The translations under genes were made by a program, and so were the position numbers. Shown in pieces: positions 1-7,016 of a DNA stretch of 64,000 nucleotides (positions are counted from its first letter, which is position 1; every line of letters starts with the position of its first letter). This stretch comes from Marixanthomonas sp963974425 (lineage in GTDB: Bacteria; Bacteroidota; Bacteroidia; Flavobacteriales; Flavobacteriaceae): positions 62,001 to 126,000 of the forward strand of contig NZ_CAXBCK010000001.1 of NCBI RefSeq assembly GCF_963974425.1. The letters run 5' to 3'. The notes below the pieces were generated by a model. It worked only from the letters and a program-made list of their open reading frames with translations. It did no database searches and was not told where the DNA came from.

Positions 1-459
1 CTTCAAAAAAAGCGGATTAAAATCATCGAATACAAAAAAGGCGTTTTCGCCTTGTATCTTGTGCCGAATACACACTTCGCCCATTCCAATATTAGGTAAA
101 GTATACACAAATACTGCTGGACTGGGATAAAAATTTTCAATACTGTTTATCGAATCTTGATACTTTCTATCGGTATCCAAACTGGCACTTTTATTAGACA
201 ACACAACTGCCAGCTGTTCTTTTTCTTCCGAAGAAATTGTTAGTTCATTCAATAAAATTTCAGCCGTTAAAAAAGTAAGTTTACTCAATCGATCCATTTT
301 AAAAAACTTAGGGTATTCCCATTGCTGATTTTTGTAAACCTGCTTCGCAAATTCTGAAAATCCTTGTTCGTTATCAACAGATACAATTTTCTTGCCATTG
401 CAAATAACGGTTCCATTTTGCACGCTGCACCAGGCTTGTATGTTTAGTTTAGTGTTCAA
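1..459 (-). CDS. Ketosynthase-like protein of the flexirubin cluster (partial, C-terminus outside window)
   Basis: A minus-strand reading frame stays open for 153 codons and leaves the window at base 1, so only the N-terminal part is seen. It starts with TTG (457-459) inside the last codons of the upstream ketosynthase, an 11-base overlap typical of translational coupling; no in-frame ATG is available. The visible protein (NIQAWCSVQNG at the start, later NKSASLDTDRKYQDSI and VYTLPNIGMGEV) resembles the N-terminal domain of the ketosynthase-like proteins found in aryl-polyene and flexirubin clusters. The active-site region is not visible, so whether it is catalytic or a chain-length-factor-like partner cannot be decided. 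The family call rests on remembered resemblance and on context. Confidence 0.6.
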   Translation of the reverse strand, partial: MNTKLNIQAWCSVQNGTVICNGKKIVSVDNEQGFSEFAKQVYKNQQWEYPKFFKMDRLSKLTFLTAEILLNELTISSEEKEQLAVVLSNKSASLDTDRKYQDSINSIENFYPSPAVFVYTLPNIGMGEVCIRHKIQGENAFFVFDDFNPLFLK

Positions 460-1600
460 AAGCGACTTTTTTAAAGAGTACGGCGGTGTTACTACCACCA
501 AAACCAGAAGCTGTTTTTAAAAAGGTGTTGATTGTTTTCTTTTCCACTTTTTGAATGATGTTCAAAGGTTTTGAAACTCCTGATTCGTCATATCCTAAAG
601 ATGTAAATAATTTGTTTTGCTTCATCGCTTCAAAACCGATAATGGCTTCTACCAACCCAGAGGCCCCTAATGTATGTCCATAATACCCTTTTAAACTATG
701 TAGGGGAACCTTTTGTAAATTCGCTCGATTAAAAGCAATCGCTTCCATTTCGTCATTATAGATTGTTGCGGTACCGTGGGCGGAAATTAAATCGATATCA
801 GTTGCTGAAATGACAGCTTCTTGCATAGCAGATTGAATGCTTTTTAGCAAGCCTTCCCCTGTTCTCGATGGACCTGAAATGTGGTTGGCATCGTTGCATG
901 AGCCATCGCCAATAACCTGAACGGATGTGTTTTTTCTTTTTTCAGAAGAAATAACAACCGATGCTGCCGCTTCGCCAATACTAATGCCATTTCGGTATTT
1001 TGAATACGGTTTACAAGGACCATTACTCAACGCTTGAAAGGTATTAAAACCGGTAACCGTAAATTTTGAAACCAAATCGCCTGCAACAACCACAGCGTTT
1101 TCATATACGTTATTTTGAATAAGACGCTTGGCGACAGCAACCGCTAAAATCCCTGAAACACACGCGTTAGAAACCACAATCGGTTCTTGTTTAAAACCAA
1201 AAAAAGATTGAATTTTCTTCCCTAACATCGGTAAATATGCTCGTTCTCCTGAAAAGGAATTGTCAGGGTCGAGCGCATCGATACTTCCTTTTGTGGTGGC
1301 AATAATCAAGGCGGTTTTTTCTGAAATATGAAGCTTTGACTTTTCTAAGGTTTCAGCAACCGAAAGCAACATCATTTTCTCCAACTTCATAAATCTGGAT
1401 GGATTGCCCAGTTTTTTAAAAGCAGCATCAATTTTTTCTGAAGCAATCATTGCTGCGTAAAAAGGCGTGTCCAAAATATCGTTCTGATGTTGTTCGTGTA
1501 TTCCAGATTGTTCTTTTTCAATAGCAGACACGTTTTCAGAAACTGAAAATCCCAAAGGTGTAATAAGCGAAGCTTCTTGTATGTAAACAGGCTTTTGCAT
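449..1600 (-). CDS. Beta-ketoacyl-ACP synthase (flexirubin/aryl polyene type)
   Basis: This 383-residue FabF-like condensing enzyme would extend the polyene chain with malonyl-ACP units in the cytoplasm. The thiolase-fold triad is intact: Cys147 in SNACVSG, His275 in SAHGTAT and His309 in KGYYGHTLGASG, followed by the C-terminal ASGFGGSN loop. It is slightly shorter than E. coli FabF (about 412 residues). Its ATG overlaps the stop of the dehydratase upstream by one base, and its end overlaps the next ketosynthase-like gene, so these genes are translationally coupled. Context with the tyrosine ammonia-lyase argues for pigment synthesis rather than primary fatty acid synthesis. Confidence 0.88.
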   Translation of the reverse strand: MQKPVYIQEASLITPLGFSVSENVSAIEKEQSGIHEQHQNDILDTPFYAAMIASEKIDAAFKKLGNPSRFMKLEKMMLLSVAETLEKSKLHISEKTALIIATTKGSIDALDPDNSFSGERAYLPMLGKKIQSFFGFKQEPIVVSNACVSGILAVAVAKRLIQNNVYENAVVVAGDLVSKFTVTGFNTFQALSNGPCKPYSKYRNGISIGEAAASVVISSEKRKNTSVQVIGDGSCNDANHISGPSRTGEGLLKSIQSAMQEAVISATDIDLISAHGTATIYNDEMEAIAFNRANLQKVPLHSLKGYYGHTLGASGLVEAIIGFEAMKQNKLFTSLGYDESGVSKPLNIIQKVEKKTINTFLKTASGFGGSNTAVLFKKVAFEH

Positions 1601-2037
1601 TAGGGTTTTAACATCGTTTTCATCTCGGTCGTCGCAATCACTTCTTGCTCCAGTTTGGTCGTTGTTTTTACCAAGGTAATTCCTATCGCTTCGTGTATAA
1701 TTTCTATTTCAGTTTCAATGGTTTCATTGACAGCCGGTGTTTTTAATAGTTCAGCTTTTTTTATAGCGCCAATATACCCTCCTTTGGTCGGTTTTTGCTC
1801 TAAATACCCAGTATATCCAGTATGTAAGGCTACGGATTGAGCGATGTGTTCCAGTAACCCGGTTTCGGATAAAAAGCCGTCAGCAACAAATATATTTTCT
1901 TCGGAAATGGTCAGTTCTGAAACCAAGGATTTTTTATCATAATACACCAAAGCATCGACCATAATCATAGGTTGACGCTGCGGAAGAAATTCTTCCAATA
2001 CAAACGGATCGGTAATTGGGAATCGTAATTCTTTCAA
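1600..2037 (-). CDS. FabZ/ApeP-like hotdog 3-hydroxyacyl-ACP dehydratase
   Basis: A 145-residue hotdog-fold protein, the length of FabZ. The segment LPQRQPMIMVD (residues 18-28) aligns with the FabZ signature LPHRxPFLLVD, and LLEHIAQSVA matches the central hotdog helix. The canonical catalytic His of the PHR motif is Gln20 here, so the active site differs from housekeeping FabZ. It should dehydrate 3-hydroxyacyl-ACP intermediates during polyene extension. The start is TTG (2035-2037): an in-frame TGA lies just upstream and the nearby ATG is out of frame. It sits 13 bases after the acyltransferase and overlaps the ketosynthase by one base. Confidence 0.75.
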   Translation of the reverse strand: MKELRFPITDPFVLEEFLPQRQPMIMVDALVYYDKKSLVSELTISEENIFVADGFLSETGLLEHIAQSVALHTGYTGYLEQKPTKGGYIGAIKKAELLKTPAVNETIETEIEIIHEAIGITLVKTTTKLEQEVIATTEMKTMLKP

Positions 2038-2050
2038 AACTCAATTGCAT

Positions 2051-2932
2051 TTAGTCAATATCATCCCAAAAGTCGTAAAAATTAAACCATTGCAGCGGGT
2101 ATTGATTTAAAATCTCTTCTAAACTTTGGGTGTATTTAGTTAATAAACCACTAGCATCGCGTCGTGTTACCGCCACTTTTCTTGCGTATAAATGGTAATG
2201 TCGTTTGGGTTCGCGCATAACATATACAAATAACACGGGTACTTCTAATCGAGTTGCTAAAAGAAAAGGACCTACCGGAAATTTTGCTTCTTTCCCTAAC
2301 AGCGGAGCTTCTATCGTTTTAGCTACATCCATATATCGATCGCCAGAAATACAAACCATTCTATTTTGAGCTAATGCAGCATTTATTTCAAAAATATGGG
2401 ACATATCATCTTTTACAATGATAAAATTATCTTGCTTTCGGTTTATCACCGAACCCACATATTCTTTAATATTCTCGTGGTCTTGGTCGGTGATAACAAT
2501 GCTAATATTCGCTTCTTCATCTAAATCATTAAAAAAGTACTGCGCCATTTCAAAGTTACCAACATGAGCACTAATCAAGATTCCACCTTTATTAAGCGCC
2601 AATGTTTCTTTTAAATTATCAATCCCGTCAAACTCATAGGTGTATTTATCACGAAGTCCAGATTGAATGGCGATTCTATCGACCAAGGTTTGTCCAAATT
2701 GGTAATAGCCTTTGTAGATATTAATCGAACTTTTTAACCAAGAGTATTGCCTCCGGTTGTGGAAATAATAAAAAAGCCCTCGAACGTTTTTTCTAGAAAA
2801 CAAACAAAAATATGGAATGGGCAAATGCATTAACGCATACGCAGCACGGATACCAAAGTTTTTGATAAAAAAAACAAACACTTTAAACCCGAAGACCGTA
2901 CCTCGTGATTTTCCGTCCCACTCTGCCGCCAT
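2051..2932 (-). CDS. LpxL/HtrB-family lipid A-type acyltransferase of the pigment cluster
   Basis: A 293-residue member of the lipid A acyltransferase family (Pfam Lip_A_acyltrans). The HxxxxE catalytic motif is visible as H123-VGNF-E128, preceded by the hydrophobic stretch GGILISA. The N-terminal 40 residues contain a hydrophobic segment (FKVFVFFIKNFGIRAAYALMHL), consistent with attachment to the inner membrane. Homologues are regular members of aryl-polyene and flexirubin clusters, where they are thought to transfer an acyl or polyene chain to a lipid carrier. The exact acceptor here is unknown. It lies between FabG (54-base gap) and the dehydratase (13-base gap). Confidence 0.8.
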   Translation of the reverse strand: MAAEWDGKSRGTVFGFKVFVFFIKNFGIRAAYALMHLPIPYFCLFSRKNVRGLFYYFHNRRQYSWLKSSINIYKGYYQFGQTLVDRIAIQSGLRDKYTYEFDGIDNLKETLALNKGGILISAHVGNFEMAQYFFNDLDEEANISIVITDQDHENIKEYVGSVINRKQDNFIIVKDDMSHIFEINAALAQNRMVCISGDRYMDVAKTIEAPLLGKEAKFPVGPFLLATRLEVPVLFVYVMREPKRHYHLYARKVAVTRRDASGLLTKYTQSLEEILNQYPLQWFNFYDFWDDID

Positions 2933-2986
2933 GTGCGTTTTTAAATTAGTAATCAGATTCGTAGCAAAATTACAGGATTTTTTGGC

Positions 2987-3718
2987 TTAGGAGTAGATTC
3001 CGCCATTTATATTAATGACCTCGCCCGTGATGTACGATGCTTTTTTTGAAGCTAAAAAAGACACCAAATGTGCTACTTCTTCAGGGTTACCAAAACGATT
3101 TAACGGAACCAATTTTTTAAGCTCTTTTTCGTCTAAGTCTTCGGTCATCTCACTTTTAATAAATCCTGGCGCGACTGCATTCACAGTAATATTGCGTTTT
3201 CCAACTTCCTGAGCGAGCGACTTGGTTGCCGCGACCACTGCTCCTTTCGCTGCAGCATAATTTACTTGTCCAGCATTGCCTTTTACTCCAGCCAACGAAA
3301 CAATATTGATAATACGACCGTACCGATTCATCAACATTTTTTGAATAAGATGATTGGTTACGTTAAAAAAGCCGTTGAGATTGGTGTTGATTACAGAGCT
3401 CCAATCACCTGGCTTCATCCACATAAAGAGTCCGTCTTTTGTAATTCCGGCGTTGTTGACGAGTACTTCAATTATTGCTTCGGGATTATTTTTCTGAAAA
3501 TCTTCTAACGCATCAACCACGGCTTTTCTGCTTGAAACATCAAAAGGAAGTAAAGAACCTTTCCCTCCCGCTTTTTCGATGGCCTGTAAGGTTTCAAGAG
3601 CGGCTGTTTTATTTTGATTGTAGTTTATAAGGATGTGATACTCGCTATCGGCAGCTAATTGTAAGCAAATTGCTTTTCCAATTCCTCGTGAACCTCCTGT
3701 AACTAGTGCGAACTTCAT
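2987..3718 (-). CDS. fabG: 3-oxoacyl-ACP reductase (FabG-like SDR)
   Basis: A 243-residue short-chain dehydrogenase. The cofactor loop TGGSRGIG (7-14), the NNAG motif (88-91) and the catalytic Ser141, Tyr154 and Lys158 (YAAAK) are all present, and the C-terminus has the usual PEEVAHLVSFLAS...TGEVININGG pattern. It would reduce 3-ketoacyl-ACP with NADPH. Its ATG overlaps the TGA of the tyrosine ammonia-lyase by 4 bases (ATGA), so it is coupled to pigment starter synthesis. It is probably a cluster-dedicated FabG paralogue, not the housekeeping copy, but the sequence alone does not prove that. Confidence 0.9.
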   Translation of the reverse strand: MKFALVTGGSRGIGKAICLQLAADSEYHILINYNQNKTAALETLQAIEKAGGKGSLLPFDVSSRKAVVDALEDFQKNNPEAIIEVLVNNAGITKDGLFMWMKPGDWSSVINTNLNGFFNVTNHLIQKMLMNRYGRIINIVSLAGVKGNAGQVNYAAAKGAVVAATKSLAQEVGKRNITVNAVAPGFIKSEMTEDLDEKELKKLVPLNRFGNPEEVAHLVSFLASKKASYITGEVININGGIYS

Positions 3719-5241
3719 ATTTCAGAATTAATTAGATGTTCTTTTACTTCTTTCACATACGGGTACATCACTTCATCTTCCTTAAACGCCGGAACAATCG
3801 CCCTGATTTCATCATACATCTTCTTCGTTTTTGAAGAAACTTCCCCTTGAATTTTCAGATATTCTATCGCCTGAACCACTGTTATCAATTCAATGGCGAC
3901 TACTTCAAAAGTGTTTTCAATTACTTTTTTGGTAAGTAACGCTGCATTCGTCCCCATACTCACAATATCCTGATTGTCATTGTTGTTTGGAATGCTATGT
4001 ACATACATCGGGTTGGAAAGCGTTTGATTTTCAGCTGTAGTGGAAACAGCTGTAAACTGCACGCCTTGCATACCGTAATTTAGTCCTAATTCGCCAAGGT
4101 TTACAAACGGCGGAAGGATTCCGTTGAGCTTTGAGTTTAGTAAGTAGTTTAACTGACGTTCGGCAAGCATACTCATTTTAGTGACCACTAATTTTAGCTT
4201 ATCCATTTCTAACGAAATGTAATCACCGTGAAAATTTCCGCCGTGATATACTTGTTGTTTTTCAACATCGACAATAGGGTTGTCGTTAGCCGAGTTTACT
4301 TCTTCCAAAACAATTTTCTCCACATTTTGCAGCGTATCTAACACAGGACCTAAAATCTGCGGCACACAACGTAACGAATAATATTCCTGTACTTTTTCTT
4401 CAATCACAGCATCTGTTACTTTTCCATTGTATAAGTGATGTTCGCGTTTTCGGCTCAATGTACTGTCTTGCAAATGATCTCGCATTTGTTTAGCAATTTT
4501 CTGTTGTCCGCTGTGCTTTTTAGCTTCATTTAATTCAAGAGACAGGTGATCGTCGTACGCTTTTACAATTTCGTTGATAGCAGAAGAGCACGACACTACC
4601 CAATTAAGTAAACGCTTTGTATAAATTGTATTTAGAATACCTACCCCAGACATAATGGATGTACCGTTCATTAATGCCAATCCTTCGCGTAGAGCAACGG
4701 TAATCGGTTGTAGGTTTTCAGTTTTAAAAACTTCGGAAGTTGGTTTTTGCTCACCCTTATAGATCACTTCTCCTTCGCCAATCAATACCAATGAAATATG
4801 CGCCAACTGAACCAAATCGCCACTTGCCCCTACGCCACCGTGTTCATACACAACCGGGATGATATCTCTATTAACAAGCGTCGTCATTAACTCAATAACC
4901 GATGGATGCACCCCAGATTTACCAATCGCCAACGTGTTTAAGCGAGCCAACATAGCTGCTTTTACATATTTTGGTGGAATAAGGTTTCCCGTACCTGAAG
5001 CGTGGCTTCGTATTAAATTATACTGAAGTTGAATGCGTTTGGAATCCTCAATTTTATATTGCGCCATCGGACCGAAACCCGTATTGACACCGTAAATAAT
5101 TTTATTTTCAGAGAATTCCGTTAAAAAGTCAAAACTATCCTGAACGGTCTTTAAAACCGAATCGTCAATGGATATTTCTTTTTCAGAAAAAACCACATCA
5201 TAAAAATCTTGAAGATTCAAACCTTCTTTATCTATCGTCAT
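3715..5241 (-). CDS. Tyrosine ammonia-lyase (aromatic amino acid ammonia-lyase), first enzyme of flexirubin synthesis
   Basis: A 508-residue enzyme of the histidine/phenylalanine/tyrosine ammonia-lyase superfamily. The Ala-Ser-Gly triad that cyclises to the MIO electrophile is at residues 139-141 (GGVGASGDLVQL). The catalytic tyrosine region IIYGVNTGFGP (48-58) and the NSANDNP loop are intact. The sequence is recalled as very close to the characterised Flavobacterium johnsoniae tyrosine ammonia-lyase, including QLQYNLIRSH-SGTG and SIPNNNDNQDIVSMG. That resemblance and the cluster context favour tyrosine to 4-coumarate over histidine. It is the first gene of the minus-strand operon and shares a 107-base divergent intergenic region with the flavoprotein gene. 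Confidence 0.88.
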   Translation of the reverse strand: MTIDKEGLNLQDFYDVVFSEKEISIDDSVLKTVQDSFDFLTEFSENKIIYGVNTGFGPMAQYKIEDSKRIQLQYNLIRSHASGTGNLIPPKYVKAAMLARLNTLAIGKSGVHPSVIELMTTLVNRDIIPVVYEHGGVGASGDLVQLAHISLVLIGEGEVIYKGEQKPTSEVFKTENLQPITVALREGLALMNGTSIMSGVGILNTIYTKRLLNWVVSCSSAINEIVKAYDDHLSLELNEAKKHSGQQKIAKQMRDHLQDSTLSRKREHHLYNGKVTDAVIEEKVQEYYSLRCVPQILGPVLDTLQNVEKIVLEEVNSANDNPIVDVEKQQVYHGGNFHGDYISLEMDKLKLVVTKMSMLAERQLNYLLNSKLNGILPPFVNLGELGLNYGMQGVQFTAVSTTAENQTLSNPMYVHSIPNNNDNQDIVSMGTNAALLTKKVIENTFEVVAIELITVVQAIEYLKIQGEVSSKTKKMYDEIRAIVPAFKEDEVMYPYVKEVKEHLINSEI

Positions 5242-5348
5242 TTGAAATAAATTGGAAATTTTAGCAAATTATCCTGCAATAACCAACGTAATGTAGTTAT
5301 TTTGGGATGTAAAATTATAATAAAAAACTATTCTTTTACCCTTATTGA

Positions 5349-6587
5349 ATGACTGAACAAGAAGTTGACATTTTAATAATTGGCGCTGGACCTTCGGGTT
5401 CTGTTGCAGCAGCCTATTTACACCAACAAGGTTTTAATGTAAAAGTAGTAGAAAAAAGTAAGTTTCCTCGGTTTGCTATTGGCGAAAGTTTGTTGCCACG
5501 ATGTATGGAACATTTTAATGAAGTGGGATTATTAGATTGCCTTACAACGCAGAACTTTCAAATAAAAAAAGGTGCCCGATTTTTAAAAGAAGATAAAAGC
5601 TGTCATTTCGATTTTAAAGAAAAACACTCAACCGGTTGGGATTGGACCTGGCAAGTTCCGAGAGCCAAGTTTGATGAGACATTGACCGATGAACTTCAAA
5701 AAAGAGGCATTTCTATTTCTTTTGAAACCGAAGTGATACATATTGAATTTGAAAAAGATGGAGTTTCAAAAACAACCATAAAGACCTCAGAAGAGAAAAC
5801 AGGTTTTATTTCAGCAAAACATATTATTGACGCTAGCGGTCCCGGACGTGTTATTCCACGATTTTTAAATCTTGTAAAACCTACAACATCTCAAGGGAAC
5901 TCATCAATTTTTACGCATGTTGCAGACATTAATAGACCTGAAGGTGAAGAAGGCACATTAATTACCTTCGATGTGGTTACTGATGAAGCTTGGCTTTGGG
6001 TCATTCCTTTTTCGAATGAAACAACCAGTATTGGTTTTGTAGGCCCTTCAGAGTTTATAGATTCTTTTTCGGGTACTCCTTCTGAAAAACTTCGGAAACT
6101 TTTAAATCTTTCAAATCACTACTATAACCGGTTTGAAAACATTGACTTTTTATTTAACCCCAAACAATTCAATGACTTTGCAACCCCCATGAATTCTTTA
6201 TATGGAAACGGTTATACCATCACCGGTAACAGTGCCGGTTTTTTAGACCCTGTTTTTTCTTCAGGTGTAACCTTTGCAACCGAATCTGGTTTATTAGCCG
6301 CTAAATTAACTGCCAAAAAACTACAAGGTGAAGCAGTCGATTGGAAAAATGATTATGAAAACCATCTAAAGCAAGGGGTTTCTGTCTTTAAAACTTATGT
6401 AGATGAGTGGTATTCTGGCAACCTTCAGAAAATATTTTTTGCCGACACCATAAACCCTGAAATTAAAAAACAAATCTGCGCAGTACTGGCTGGTTATGTG
6501 TGGGACACCAGCAATCCCTTTGTAAAAAACCACAAACGTTTGGTTAAAACTCTTGCGAAAGTAATTGAAATTGAACGTAATAGTTAA
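5349..6587 (+). CDS. FAD-dependent halogenase-like oxidoreductase, divergent from the flexirubin operon
   Basis: A 412-residue flavoprotein with an N-terminal GxGxxG dinucleotide fold (IIGAGPSG, 10-17). It has the flavin-dependent halogenase signatures RFAIGESLLP (41-50) and WLWVIP (215-220, the WxWxIP motif that blocks monooxygenation), and FLDPVFSSG (297-305) near the flavin. It may chlorinate the phenolic end of the pigment; chlorinated flexirubins are known. The alternative is a geranylgeranyl-reductase-type dehydrogenase of the same superfamily. It is transcribed away from the lyase operon. A hairpin at 6598-6625 follows, but its U-tract serves the minus strand. Confidence 0.75.
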   Translation: MTEQEVDILIIGAGPSGSVAAAYLHQQGFNVKVVEKSKFPRFAIGESLLPRCMEHFNEVGLLDCLTTQNFQIKKGARFLKEDKSCHFDFKEKHSTGWDWTWQVPRAKFDETLTDELQKRGISISFETEVIHIEFEKDGVSKTTIKTSEEKTGFISAKHIIDASGPGRVIPRFLNLVKPTTSQGNSSIFTHVADINRPEGEEGTLITFDVVTDEAWLWVIPFSNETTSIGFVGPSEFIDSFSGTPSEKLRKLLNLSNHYYNRFENIDFLFNPKQFNDFATPMNSLYGNGYTITGNSAGFLDPVFSSGVTFATESGLLAAKLTAKKLQGEAVDWKNDYENHLKQGVSVFKTYVDEWYSGNLQKIFFADTINPEIKKQICAVLAGYVWDTSNPFVKNHKRLVKTLAKVIEIERNS

Positions 6588-6597
6588 GACATAAAAA

Positions 6598-6625
6598 AAT
6601 CCCGAACTAATGAAAGTTCGGGATT
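6598..6625 (-). terminator. Rho-independent terminator facing the minus strand
   Basis: A perfect 11-bp stem (6598-6608 with 6615-6625) and a 6-base loop. On the minus strand it is followed by a run of seven T residues, so it would end transcription that has passed the tRNA-Gln region. On the plus strand there is no good U-tract after it. Confidence 0.7.
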
Positions 6626-6626
6626 C

Positions 6627-6646
6627 TTGTTGGCCCACTAGGGCTC
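6627..6646 (-). repeat. Partial copy of the tRNA-Gln 3' end
   Basis: Twenty bases are identical to 6749-6768, which are the 3' acceptor strand, part of the T-arm and the first bases after the tRNA-Gln gene. The match stops inside the T-loop, where a REP-like palindrome begins. As with the intact gene, the fragment is followed on the minus strand by a terminator. It looks like the remnant of a second, tandem tRNA-Gln or of a duplication. Confidence 0.75.
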
Positions 6647-6685
6647 CCTTCGACTATTGCCTCGTGCCTCGGCAATGCTCAGGGT
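6646..6685. repeat. REP-like palindromic element
   Basis: The arms CCCTTCGACT and GCTCAGGG surround an inner palindrome (ATTGCC at 6656-6661 with GGCAAT at 6671-6676). The outer arms match the short CTTCGAC...GCTCAGGG palindrome that is scattered through many Bacteroidetes intergenic regions. This is a recollection, not a search. A related element lies at 21460-21511. Confidence 0.5.
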
Positions 6686-6719
6686 AAACTTCTCGCCCGT
6701 ATATCCTTTAAATAAAAAA

Positions 6720-6750
6720 AGTCTCAAGCTTTAAAAAGCTTGAGACTTTT
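6720..6750 (-). terminator. Rho-independent terminator of tRNA-Gln
   Basis: A perfect 12-bp stem (6720-6731 with 6736-6747) and a TAAA loop. It is followed by A-rich sequence on the left, which gives a U-tract on the minus strand, and by TTTT on the right. It lies directly after the tRNA-Gln 3' end. Confidence 0.85.
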
Positions 6751-6751
6751 G

Positions 6752-6824
6752 TTGGCCCACTAGGGCTCGAACCTAGACTCTTCTGTACCAAAAACAGACG
6801 TGTTGCCAGTTACACCATGGGCCA
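6752..6824 (-). tRNA. tRNA-Gln (anticodon TTG)
   Basis: The minus strand folds as a complete 73-base tRNA. The 7-bp acceptor stem TGGCCCA/TGGGCCA is at 6824-6818 and 6759-6753. The anticodon stem TCTGT/ACAGA encloses loop TTTTGGT, which carries TTG. The T-arm is CTAGG-TTCGAGC-CCTAG, with discriminator A at 6752. CCA is not encoded. It reads CAA/CAG glutamine codons. It has its own terminator at 6720-6750. Confidence 0.95.
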
Positions 6825-7016
6825 ATACCGTAATGCGGTTGCAAATTTAATACAAACTTTTTCTTTCGCAAATAAAAATACCAAAAAATATTCCTTCAAT
6901 GTAAAATTTTTAAAAAATCATAAAATAACACATAGTTTCGGGACGTTACATTGTTTTGGTAGTTTGCACTACGTATATTATTAGTAAATTCGCCACAACA
7001 AAAACTGTACGAGCTT
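6825..7016. other. Intergenic region between tRNA-Gln and the DUF2723 gene
   Basis: These 192 AT-rich bases should carry the divergent promoters of tRNA-Gln and of the gene at 7017. A TAGTTTGC sequence near 6960 resembles the Bacteroidetes -7 element, but there is no well-spaced TTG partner. I see no gene here. Confidence 0.4.

Noticed and set aside
3715..5241. Histidine ammonia-lyase of the hut pathway
   Set aside because: No hutU, hutI or hutG is adjacent; the gene is coupled to fabG in a pigment cluster and resembles the flavobacterial tyrosine ammonia-lyase.
6627..6824. tRNA-Gln direct repeat as att sites of a mobile element
   Set aside because: Only about 120 bases separate the copies and no integrase or cargo gene is nearby; an excision scar cannot be excluded but is not supported.
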